DNA from: CAZKTO01 sp964555685
Lineage (GTDB): Bacteria > Chloroflexota > Dehalococcoidia > SHYB01
Assembly (NCBI GenBank): GCA_964555685.1
Contig: CAZKTO010000027.1
Span: 1-34,686 of the forward strand
DNA length: 34,686 bases
Direction of reading: 5' to 3'
The position numbers and the translations under genes are program-made. Below are positions 14,406-21,432 of this stretch, one piece after another; position 1 is the first letter of the stretch; each line of letters begins with the position of its first letter. Below the pieces are notes generated by a model that was given only the letters and a program-made list of their open reading frames with translations, had not been told where the DNA came from and did not search any database.

Positions 14406-15383
14406 TTAGGGCTCCGCCACGCAGAGGACCGCCTGGATCGAAGGCTGGTCGCCCGCCAGGAGCCGCCAGCTCCGGCCCGCGCTCTCGCTCATGAGCAGCT
14501 CGCCGGAGGCGACGCCGCAGTAGAGGCGGCCGGGGTGGGCTGGGGAAGGCGCGAAGCCCACCGGCACGCCGTCCAGCGTGGAGGGCAGGCCGTCCATGCC
14601 GGTCTCCCAGGTCGCGCCGCCGCTGCTCGAGCGGAAGATCATGGCGCTGGCATCGTAGGAGGCGTTCCAGGGCGGGCCGTGGCATGCTCCCGCCACCAGC
14701 GCCTCCACGGGCCCCGCGGCGAGCCCGGCCGAGGCGGCGTACCGGCGCGTCATGCCCCGGCTGGAGGGGCGCCAGGTCGCCGCCGCGTCTTCGGACTTAT
14801 AGACCCCCTGCCCCGTCACGGCGTAGAGGACCTCCCGCCGCAGCGGGTGCGCCAGCAGCCGGTGGACGTCCGGGTAGAGGCCCTCGCTCGCAGGAGCGAA
14901 GGTCTCGCCGCCGTCGCTCGTCTTGAAGATGCCGCCTACCTCGATACCGGCGTAGAAGGTCAGCGGGCTCGCGGGGTCGAAGGCGAGGCCCAGCACGCGG
15001 GGCCGGGAGGTGGGCGAGGGGTGGTACCACCGCGCCGCCTCGGGGGCGTCGCGCAGGGCGCGGAGCTCGCGCCAGCTTCGCCCGCCATCGTCCGAGCGGT
15101 GGAGGGAGGCTGGCTCCGTCCCGGCGATGCAGACGTCCGGCGCGCGGGGATGAGCCGCCAGGGACAGGACGTCCGCCTCCAGCACCCAGTCGAACGCGAG
15201 GGTGGGGCGCTGGACGCGGCAGACGCCGTGGGCCAGGATGGCCACCAGGAGCGCGTCCCCCGCGGGCGCCAGGGCCGTGATGTAGCGCCCCTGCAACCCG
15301 TGGCTCCGGCGCCGCGCCTCGCGGCCCTCCACGTCGAAGGCCAGCAGGCCGTCCGTCGTGCCCAGATAGACCGTCTCCTTCAC
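14406..15383 (-). CDS. Asp-box (BNR/sortilin-like) beta-propeller protein
   Basis: Predicted beta-propeller of 325 residues with five Asp-box-like repeats: SDDGGRSW, TSDGGETF, SEDAAATW, SSSGGATW and SESAGRSW. Asp-box propellers occur in sialidases, VPS10/sortilin and photosystem II stability proteins. No sialidase catalytic set is visible, so a binding or scaffold role is as likely as an enzymatic one. No signal peptide is seen: the protein begins directly with the first propeller strand (ETVYLGTTDGLLAFD). The start is GTG at 15383, preceded by GGGGAGG. It is the only gene between the maoC cluster and the divergent amidohydrolase gene at 15539. Confidence 0.8.
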   Translation of the reverse strand: MKETVYLGTTDGLLAFDVEGREARRRSHGLQGRYITALAPAGDALLVAILAHGVCRVQRPTLAFDWVLEADVLSLAAHPRAPDVCIAGTEPASLHRSDDGGRSWRELRALRDAPEAARWYHPSPTSRPRVLGLAFDPASPLTFYAGIEVGGIFKTSDGGETFAPASEGLYPDVHRLLAHPLRREVLYAVTGQGVYKSEDAAATWRPSSRGMTRRYAASAGLAAGPVEALVAGACHGPPWNASYDASAMIFRSSSGGATWETGMDGLPSTLDGVPVGFAPSPAHPGRLYCGVASGELLMSESAGRSWRLLAGDQPSIQAVLCVAEP

Positions 15384-15454
15384 CGCCTCCCCCGCGAGGA
15401 GCGTTAGGGCAGTCTATCACGAACCAACTCGGCTCCGGGCGCCGCCTCTTCCCG

Positions 15455-15482
15455 TTGACAACGCCCACGGGCCGATGGTAGC
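15455..15482 (+). promoter_or_regulatory. Possible promoter for the 15539 gene
   Basis: A perfect TTGACA at 15455-15460 lies 16 bp before GGTAGC (15477-15482), a weak -10. It is in the divergent gap between the propeller gene and the amidohydrolase gene. Confidence 0.35.
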
Positions 15483-15538
15483 GTCCCCCTCGGACCTCAT
15501 AGCGCGCCCGCCTGGGGTGCGCGGGAAGGGACTCACCC

Positions 15539-16684
15539 ATGGCCAGCTACGATCTGATCTCCGCCGACGACCACTTCGCCGAGCCGCCCGATCTGTGGGA
15601 GAGGCGGCTGCCCGCCAAGCTCCGCGACCGTTCGCCGCGCGTCGAGCGCACGCCCCAGGGTGATGGCTGGCGTTTCCCCGGCCAGCAGTGGACGCCCCTG
15701 GGCCTGGGCGCCCAGGCCGGCCGCGACTTCAAGGACTACCGCTACTCCGGCGTGACCTATGACGACGTCCGGCCCGGCGTCTACGAGCCCCGCGCCCGCA
15801 TCCAGGACCTGGACCTGGACGGCGTCTGGGCCTCCGTCATCTATCCCACCACGGGCCTCGGCCTCCCGCGGATCGAGGACGTGGAGCTGCACGTGGCGTG
15901 CGTCCGCGCCTACAACGACTTCTGCGCCGAGTTCGCCACGGCGGACCCCAGGCGCCTGCTGCCCGTGGGCGTGCTTCCGAGGAACGGCGTCGATGCGGCC
16001 GTGGCGGAGCTCGAGCGCATGCGCAAGCTGGGCCTGCGGGCCGCGCTGGTCCAGGCCCTGCCGGGCGGCGGTCAGTGGCCCACCGCCGAGGACGAGCCCT
16101 TCTGGGCCGCCGCGCAGGACATGGACGTCGTGCTCCACATCCACATCGGCCTCGCCAGCCGCAGCGCGGCCACGTTCGCCGGCGCGGGGGGCGGGCCGCA
16201 GCCCGTGAACCCCTTGCTGCCCATCGTCCTGCGCGGCTACGCCCTCATCGCCCAGGGCTGCCAGGACGCCTTCGCCGGGCTCATCTTCTCGGGCGTCATG
16301 GAGCGCCATCCCAAGCTCCAGTGGGTCTCGGTCGAGAGCGGCATCGGCTGGATCCCCTACTATCTCGAGCGGTTTGATGGTGTGTGGGAGCGCCAGCGCC
16401 ACTGGGCCAAGCTCGATCTCCCGCGCAAGCCCAGCGACTACTGGCGCCGCCAGGTCTTCGCCACGTTCGAGGAGGACAGGATCGGCGTCGATCTCGCCGT
16501 GCGGCACCCGGAGTACGTAGCCGTGGACAACCTCATGTGGGCCTCGGACTACCCCCACGGCGACACGACGTGGCCCAACTCGAAGAAGATCGTGCAGGAG
16601 CACTTCCGCCACCTGCCCCAGGACGCCCGGCGGAAGATCACCTGGGAGAACGCCCGGCTGCTGTACGCCATCGAGACGCCGTAG
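15539..16684 (+). CDS. Amidohydrolase family 2 (ISADxH subgroup)
   Basis: Metal-dependent hydrolase or decarboxylase of 381 residues. The metal motif is ISADDHF (Asp10, His12), followed by EPPDLWERRLPAKLRDRSP, the signature of this subgroup. Later come VWASVIYPTTGLGLP, VLHIHIG (metal His), ESGIGWIPYYLERFDGVWER and WASDYPHGDTTWPNS with the catalytic Asp. The C-terminus is RKITWENARLLY. It closely resembles the proteins at 21433 and 23987 in layout and is more distant from that at 3714. It is followed by a 298-bp repeat-rich gap and then the UGSC selenoprotein gene. Substrate unknown. Confidence 0.92.
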   Translation: MASYDLISADDHFAEPPDLWERRLPAKLRDRSPRVERTPQGDGWRFPGQQWTPLGLGAQAGRDFKDYRYSGVTYDDVRPGVYEPRARIQDLDLDGVWASVIYPTTGLGLPRIEDVELHVACVRAYNDFCAEFATADPRRLLPVGVLPRNGVDAAVAELERMRKLGLRAALVQALPGGGQWPTAEDEPFWAAAQDMDVVLHIHIGLASRSAATFAGAGGGPQPVNPLLPIVLRGYALIAQGCQDAFAGLIFSGVMERHPKLQWVSVESGIGWIPYYLERFDGVWERQRHWAKLDLPRKPSDYWRRQVFATFEEDRIGVDLAVRHPEYVAVDNLMWASDYPHGDTTWPNSKKIVQEHFRHLPQDARRKITWENARLLYAIETP

Positions 16685-16900
16685 GTCGCGGGCCATCCCC
16701 GCCTCCCTCGCAGAGAGGGATGGGCGCGTACCCCGACACGTCGGGGTGGGGTTAGGCCTCGTCCGCCCTCTCCCTCCCCGACACGTCGGGGCGCGGAGAG
16801 GGAGCGATCCTCCGCTCCATGCTGGGAAGAGGGCATGCGGTCAGGCGAGATTGTGCCTCCCCTTCCCATGCAGGGAAGGGGGCTAAGGGGTCGGGGCCTC
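16685..16900. repeat. Palindrome-rich intergenic block
   Basis: Hairpins include CCCTC/GAGGG (about 16704-16720), ACCCCGA/TCGGGGT (16730-16747), CCCCGA/TCGGGG (16776-16791) nested inside CTCCCT...AGGGAG (about 16769-16802), and CCCTTCCC/GGGAAGGG (about 16859-16880). These are the same families as at 9180-9260 and 14270-14340. No gene is seen. Confidence 0.7.
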
Positions 16901-16908
16901 CTGCACAG

Positions 16909-16917
16909 TGGTAGAAT
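16909..16917 (+). promoter_or_regulatory. Extended -10 promoter candidate for the selenoprotein gene
   Basis: TGG plus TAGAAT (16909-16917) matches an extended -10 (TGn followed by TATAAT-like, 5 of 6). No -35 is evident. It lies 65 bp before the ATG at 16983. Confidence 0.45.
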
Positions 16918-16982
16918 GGGCGCGACGTCCTTCCCTGCAAGGGAAGGGCACGGGCTAGGTCCCAGAAAGAAAGGGGTCTCCC

Positions 16983-17531
16983 ATGGCGAAGATCGAGCTC
17001 CTGGACCCGACGGGCGTCATCCCCGACGCGGCCGGCTCCAAGGTGGCCACCCTGGACACGCTGCACGGCAAGAAGATCGGGTTCCGGGTGGACTGGCCCA
17101 ACTTCGATCTCTTCTGCAACGAGGCCGACCGGCACCTCCGCGAGGCCTACGAGCTGCGGGACGTGGTGCACTACCACCCGAGCCAGCGGACCGGCGCGAC
17201 CAAAGAGGCTACCGCCAAGGAGATCAAGGAGTTCGCCGGCCAGGTTGACGCCATGGTCGTCGGCCTCGCGGCCTGAGGGTCGTGCACCGCGTGGAGTGTC
17301 CACGACACGATCACCGTCGCTGACGAAGGGAAGCCGGCCGTCCTCGTCGTCACCTCCGAGTTCGTGCGGCTGGCCCAGAGCCTGCTCCGGGCGCGCAACC
17401 GCCCCAACATCCCCATGGTCGTCCTGCCGCACCCCTTCGAGCCGCTGCCCAAGGATGACATCAAGCGCCTGGCGAAGGAGAAGCACCAGGAGATCGCGGA
17501 CGCCCTGACCAAGGGCAAGAGCAGCACGTAG
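16983..17531 (+). CDS. UGSC-family selenoprotein (in-frame TGA read as Sec)
   Basis: A 182-residue protein in which codon 98 (17274-17276) is TGA. Before it the frame ends ...AMVVGLAA. After it the same frame reads GSCTAWSVHD and stays open for 85 codons to TAG at 17529-17531. The joined product has the U-G-S-C motif that names the UGSC (seleno)protein family, with Sec98 and Cys101 as a CxxC-like redox pair. Downstream strands (PAVLVVTSEFVRLAQSLL, IPMVVLPHPFEPLP) and a C-terminal helix complete a compact alpha/beta domain that recalls the selenoprotein B group of glycine/betaine reductases. A SECIS-like stem-loop follows the TGA. The next gene (17685) encodes a family I associate with UGSC neighbourhoods. 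The reaction is unknown; a thiol/selenol redox role is inferred. Sec synthesis genes are not in the window. Confidence 0.88.
17277..17312 (+). promoter_or_regulatory. Bacterial SECIS-like stem-loop after the UGA
   Basis: Lower stem: 17278-17284 (GGTCGTG) pairs with 17306-17312 (CACGATC), 7 bp with one G-U. An internal loop follows (CACCG at 17285-17289 opposite A17305). Upper stem: CGTGG (17290-17294) pairs with CCACG (17300-17304). The 5-nt apical loop AGTGT has G at its second position. The loop begins 18 nt after the UGA, inside the 16-37 nt range usual for bacterial SECIS. It lies wholly inside the coding sequence, as bacterial elements do. Confidence 0.75.
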
Positions 17532-17567
17532 CACGGGGTTGGTTGTGCCGTAGTGGAGGCCGCCCTG

Positions 17568-17665
17568 TGTCATTGCGAGGAGCCCCGACGGGGTCGGGGT
17601 GACGAAGCAATCTGGGCGCATGCTGAGATCGCCACGGGCCGGCCTAGCCGGCCCTCGCGATGACA
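17568..17665. repeat. Composite inverted-repeat (MITE/REP-like) element
   Basis: The left end TGTCATTGCGAGG (17568-17580) and right end CCTCGCGATGACA (17653-17665) are inverted copies with one mismatch. Inner marks AGCAATCT and AGATCGCC are also inverted around a central GCATGC. Each half carries its own hairpin: CCCCGAC/GTCGGGG (17583-17599) and GGGCCGGC/GCCGGCCC (17636-17654). It is a REP pair lying between the selenoprotein gene and the next gene. No transposase is present. Confidence 0.75.
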
Positions 17666-17684
17666 GAAGGGTCGGACGCGCACC

Positions 17685-18750
17685 ATGCCAGGATCACTGA
17701 CCGCAAAAGTCCACTCGCTGCCTGAAGACGATATCGAGGCCGTCTACGAGTTCGCCAGCGACCAGGGCTGGATCGACGGCCTGCCCATCATCCCGCCCAC
17801 CGGCGCCCGCGTCGAGCGCATGATCGCCGGATCGGCACGATCAGCGCAGGACGTGGTGGCCAGCATCCCGCCCGACAACGCGCCGGCCACCATCGAAAAG
17901 ATCGCCGTCAACGCCGTCATGGCCGGGTGCAAGCCCGAGTACATGCCCGTCGTCGTGGCCGCCATCGAGGCCTGCGCCGATCCGAAGTTCAACCTGTACG
18001 CCCTGAACACTACCACCAGCTCCGTCAGCCCGCTCCTCATCATCAACGGCCCCATCCGCAACACGATCGGCGTTAACTGCGGCTATAGCGTCTTCGGTGG
18101 CGGCAACTTCCGCGCCAACGCCACCATCGGCCGCGCCGTGCGGCTCATCCTCATGAACGTGCTNNNNNNNNNNNNNNNAGGGGATCGTGAGCAAGTCCAC
18201 CATGGGCCAGCCGGGGCGCATCACCGCCTGCATCGGCGAGTGGGAGGAGAAGAGCCCGTGGCCGCCGCTGCACGTCCAGCGGGGGCTCAAGCTCGAGCAG
18301 AGCGCCGTCACCGCCTTCGGCTCCCAGGGCACCCTGAACCTCCAGGACACCCAGTGCAAGACGGCCAGGGGTCTCCTCACCGTCCTCGCCCACTCCATCG
18401 ACATGCCCGCCACCAACAAGGTCCTGGGCTTCGCCGCCTCGGGCGAGATCGCGCTGGCCCTCTGCCCCGATTTCGCGTGGATCGTCTCCCGCGACGGCTG
18501 GTCCGTGGACGACGCGAAGCAGTTCCTCTACGAAGAGACCAAGGCGATCCCCCTCTCGCGCTTCCCGCCGGAGCTGCACGAGCACATGGAGAGACGTGGG
18601 AGGATCGCGAACGGCGTGGTGCCGCTGGCGGCGAGGCCGGACCAGTTCATCATCGTCGTCGCGGGCGGCCTGGGCGGGCTTCACGCCATCGCCTGCCACG
18701 CCTTCGCCGAGACGAACGCCGTCACCCGCCCCATCGCCGTGCCTGCCTAG
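17685..18750 (+). CDS. Conserved 'LPIIPPT' family protein, interrupted by assembly gap
   Basis: Uncharacterised conserved protein of about 355 residues. The first part has DQGWIDGLPIIPPTGARVERM, KIAVNAVMAGCKPEYMPVV, SPLLIINGPIRNTIGVNCG and ANATIGRAVRLILMNV. The part after the Ns reads KSTMGQPGRITACIGEWEE, SPWPPLHVQRGL and ends ARPDQFIIVVAGGLGGLHAI...TRPIAVPA. The two halves are in different frames only because the 15-N filler is not the true gap length; a real length of 2 modulo 3 (for example 14 or 17) restores one frame. I recall this family from Actinobacteria, Rhizobiales and Chloroflexota, often near UGSC proteins, but no function is known. It may be the partner of the selenoprotein. The start has only a weak ribosome site (AGAAGGG). 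Confidence 0.78.
18164..18178. other. Assembly gap (15 N)
   Basis: Fifteen Ns inside the 17685-18750 gene. Frames before and after the Ns differ by one, so the filler does not reflect the true length. Confidence 0.99.
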
Positions 18751-18754
18751 AGTC

Positions 18755-18770
18755 CCCCGACACGCGGGGC
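18755..18770. repeat. Imperfect CCCCG hairpin repeat copy
   Basis: CCCCG-ACACG-CGGGG lies between the stop of the gapped gene and the SDR start. It is a shortened relative of the CCCCGA/TCGGGG hairpins and lies just upstream of the SDR ribosome site GAGGAGG. Confidence 0.45.
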
Positions 18771-18788
18771 GCCGGTCGAGGAGGCGTC

Positions 18789-19595
18789 ATGCACGAGACG
18801 GACCGCTTGTTCAGCCTGGCGGGCCAGACGGCGGCCCTCACGGGCGCGGCCAGCGGCATCGGGCGCGCCACCGCCCAGACCCTCGCGGCGGCGGGCGCCC
18901 AGGTCGTCCTGGGCGATATCGACGAGCGGGGTCTTGCCGAGACGGTCCGCACGATCGAGGACACGGGCGGCACGGCCATCGCCCTGCGCACGGACGTCAC
19001 CCGTCCCGCCGACGTGGAGGCGCTGGTCGGGCGGGCCGTCGCCCAGTTCGGCCGCCTGGACATCATGGGGAATATCGCCGGCATCCCCCAGGATAGCCTC
19101 GTCGTCGACACCAAGGACGAGGACCTGGAGCGGGTGCTGGCCATCAACCTCAAGGGCGTCTTCTACGGCTGCCGGGCCGCCATGCGCGTGATGGTCCCGC
19201 AGCGCTCGGGGAAGATCGTCAACATCTCGTCCGGCGTCATCGACGCGCCGGGCGCCGAGGGCTGGGCCTGCTACGGCATGGCCAAGGCCGGCGTGGCGAT
19301 GCTCACCAAGGTCCTGGCCAGGGAGGCCGCCCCCCACGGCATCCGCGTCAACGCCCTGGCGCCGGGGATCATCGTGACCAACTTCACCTCCCGCCACTGG
19401 AAGGACCGGGAGCAGCGCGAGGACCTCCAGAAGAAGGAGCGCTTCATCCAGGGGGTCCGCAGCCGCACGCCCCTGGGCATGGAGGGCCGCCCCGAGTATG
19501 TGGCCCACGCCATTCTGTATCTTGTCTCGGAGGCGGGCCAGTTCATGACGGGCCAGATCCTCCACCCCAACGGCGGCACGGCCATGCCGTGGTAG
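18789..19595 (+). CDS. Short-chain dehydrogenase/reductase (SDR)
   Basis: NAD(P)-dependent oxidoreductase of the classical SDR family, 268 residues. The nucleotide-binding motif is TGAASGIG (18-25); Asp43 and Asp45 after the second strand (VLGDID) favour NAD. Further marks are NIAG at about 95-98, the catalytic Ser147/148 (NISS), Tyr162 and Lys166 (YGMAK), and a C-terminal FMTGQILHPNGG strand. GAGGAGG before ATG 18789 sets the start. The frame is open upstream into the neighbouring gene by chance, which merges the two in naive calling. It lies 38 bp after the gapped gene and 11 bp before the deacylase gene, so it is part of one plus-strand operon. Substrate unknown. Confidence 0.94.
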   Translation: MHETDRLFSLAGQTAALTGAASGIGRATAQTLAAAGAQVVLGDIDERGLAETVRTIEDTGGTAIALRTDVTRPADVEALVGRAVAQFGRLDIMGNIAGIPQDSLVVDTKDEDLERVLAINLKGVFYGCRAAMRVMVPQRSGKIVNISSGVIDAPGAEGWACYGMAKAGVAMLTKVLAREAAPHGIRVNALAPGIIVTNFTSRHWKDREQREDLQKKERFIQGVRSRTPLGMEGRPEYVAHAILYLVSEAGQFMTGQILHPNGGTAMPW

Positions 19596-19606
19596 GAGAG
19601 GGGCCT

Positions 19607-21352
19607 ATGCCTTACGACCTGGTCATCAAGAATGGCACGGTGATCGATGGCTCCGGGCTGCCGCGGGCGCGGGCCGACGTGGCGGTCAAGGGGGACCGCA
19701 TCGCCAAGATCGGCCGCGTCACGGAGGGGGCCGCGACGGTCATCGACGCCGAGGGGCTCGTCGTCGCACCGGGCATCGTGGACACCCACACGCACTACGA
19801 CGCCCAGCTCCTCTGGGACCCCATCGCCACCTGCTCGTGCTGGCACGGCGTCACGACGGTCGTCACCGGCAACTGCGGCTATACCCTGGCGCCCTGCCGG
19901 CCCGAGGACCGGGAGTACATGACCCGAACCTTCGCCAAGGTCGAGGGGGTCTCCTTGCCGGCGCTGGAGCACGGCATCCCCTGGACGTGGACGACCTTCC
20001 CGGAGTACCTGGACGTGCTGGGCCAGCGTCTGGGGGTCAACGTGGCGCCCTACGTGGGGCACACGGCGGTGCGCCGCTACGTCATGGGCGAGGCGGCCAT
20101 CGAGCGGGAGGCGACGGTCGACGAGCGCCTGCGCATGAAGCAGCTCGTGGCCGAGGCCATGGAGGCCGGCGCCGCTGGGTTCACCACCTCCCTCTCGCCC
20201 ACGCAGGTCGGGTGGTACCAGGAGCCCATCCCCAGCCGCCTGGCCAACTACCAGGAGGTGCTGGAGCTGGCCAGCGCCGTGGGCGAGGCGGGCGTCGGGA
20301 CCATCGGCATCCTGCCCCGGACGCTGCTCGAGGGCGTCTCGCAGGAGGAGCGGCGGGAGATCGCGCGCGTCGGCGCCGCCACCATGCGGCCCCTGGTGCT
20401 CCAGATCGCCGGCCGCATCCTGGACGAGGCCGTCCACGCCGGCGTAGCCGCCTACACCCTCATCAACGGCCGCCCCTTCGACCGGGTATTCAACCTCAGA
20501 AAGACCTCGATCCTCGATGGCATGCCGGGCTGGCGCGACCTGGTGACGAAGCCCCACGCCGAGAAGCTCCGCCTCATGCGCGACGAGGCCCTCCGCGCCG
20601 CGCTCCGCGACGACATCGACCACCCGAACACCGACCCCAAACGGGGCCAGCTCCTGCCGCCCATCCCGTGGCACACCACCTACGTTCAGCGGGTGAAGCT
20701 CGCCAAGAACCAGCCCCTCGCCGGCAAGTCCATCAAGCAGCTCGCGACGGAGCAGGGCAAGCACATCGCCGACGCGATGCTGGACCTGGCCCTGGAGGAG
20801 GACCTGGAGACCCAGTTCCGCTACCTGACGCTCTGGTCCCCGGAGCGGGAGCGGGAGCTGGCGGCCTTCCTGCGGTCGCCCTACAGCCTCCTGGGCGTCT
20901 CCGATGGCGGCGCGCATCTGGACCGGGACGACGGCTCCGAGTACAGCACGTTCTTCATCCGCTACTGGGTCACGGAGCGGGGCATCTTCTCGCTGGAGGA
21001 GGCCGTGCGCCTGCTGACGTTCGTCCCGGCCTCCGTCATCGGCCTCTGGGACCGGGGCCTCCTGCGCCAGGGCTACGCCGCCGACATCATGGTCTTCGAC
21101 CCGAAGGCCCTGCGCATCGCATCCAAGGACGTGGTGGGCGACCTTCCGGGCGGCGAGACGCGCTTCGGCGCCCTGCCCGAGGGCGTCAAGCACACCATCG
21201 TCAACGGGCAGGAGCTGACGCGGGACGGGCGGGAGCACACGGGGGCGCTCCCCGGGCGCGTGCTGCGTTTGAACCCGGCGGCCCAGGCCCGCGCCGGCGC
21301 TCGCCGCGCCATCTCCTCCCCCGTTGCGGGGGAGGACAGAAGGTGGGGGTGA
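19607..21352 (+). CDS. N-acyl-D-amino-acid deacylase-type amidohydrolase
   Basis: D-aminoacylase/dihydroorotase-like amidohydrolase (amidohydrolase_3), 581 residues. It begins with the composite beta-domain DLVIKNGTVIDGSGLPRARA, then the metal motif VDTHTHYDAQ (His61, His63) and the D-aminoacylase mark VVTGNCGYTLAPC. Later PYVGHTAVRRYVMG, GFTTSLSPTQ, the ligand region GVSDGGAHLDRDDG and a C-terminal beta-domain (ADIMVFDPKAL, HTIVNGQELTRDG) appear. ATG 19607 has TAGGAGAGG in front, overlapping the SDR stop; the GTG at 19589 is less likely. The last 15 or so residues (AISSPVAGEDRRWG) are encoded by an intergenic-type hairpin repeat, so the tail is probably an acquired extension. Substrate could be an N-acyl amino acid or a cyclic amide. 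Confidence 0.9.
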   Translation: MPYDLVIKNGTVIDGSGLPRARADVAVKGDRIAKIGRVTEGAATVIDAEGLVVAPGIVDTHTHYDAQLLWDPIATCSCWHGVTTVVTGNCGYTLAPCRPEDREYMTRTFAKVEGVSLPALEHGIPWTWTTFPEYLDVLGQRLGVNVAPYVGHTAVRRYVMGEAAIEREATVDERLRMKQLVAEAMEAGAAGFTTSLSPTQVGWYQEPIPSRLANYQEVLELASAVGEAGVGTIGILPRTLLEGVSQEERREIARVGAATMRPLVLQIAGRILDEAVHAGVAAYTLINGRPFDRVFNLRKTSILDGMPGWRDLVTKPHAEKLRLMRDEALRAALRDDIDHPNTDPKRGQLLPPIPWHTTYVQRVKLAKNQPLAGKSIKQLATEQGKHIADAMLDLALEEDLETQFRYLTLWSPERERELAAFLRSPYSLLGVSDGGAHLDRDDGSEYSTFFIRYWVTERGIFSLEEAVRLLTFVPASVIGLWDRGLLRQGYAADIMVFDPKALRIASKDVVGDLPGGETRFGALPEGVKHTIVNGQELTRDGREHTGALPGRVLRLNPAAQARAGARRAISSPVAGEDRRWG

Positions 21353-21393
21353 CGGTCGCCCCCATCCCAGCCTTCCCCCATCGAGGGGGAAGG
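21314..21393. repeat. Two CCTCCCCC/CTTCCCCC hairpin repeats at gene end
   Basis: TCCTCCCCCG/CGGGGGAGGA (21314-21336, 3-base loop) lies inside the last codons of the deacylase gene. CCTTCCCCC/GGGGGAAGG (21371-21393, 5-base loop) follows the stop. They resemble the hairpins at 9196, 14313 and 16859. Confidence 0.65.
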
Positions 21394-21432
21394 GGATTTG
21401 GTGCTGAGCGCCCGCAGGGCGAGGAGGGCGTC

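Noticed and set aside
17274..17276. TGA as a true stop, making 16983-17276 a truncated or frameshifted pseudogene
   Set aside because: The same frame continues for 85 codons with a conserved GSC motif and ends in TAG. No frame shift is needed, and the UGA context folds as a SECIS-like stem-loop.
17685..19595. A 636-codon fusion of the LPIIPPT protein with the SDR
   Set aside because: It is produced by reading through the N-gap in the wrong frame. The SDR has its own ATG and GAGGAGG at 18789.
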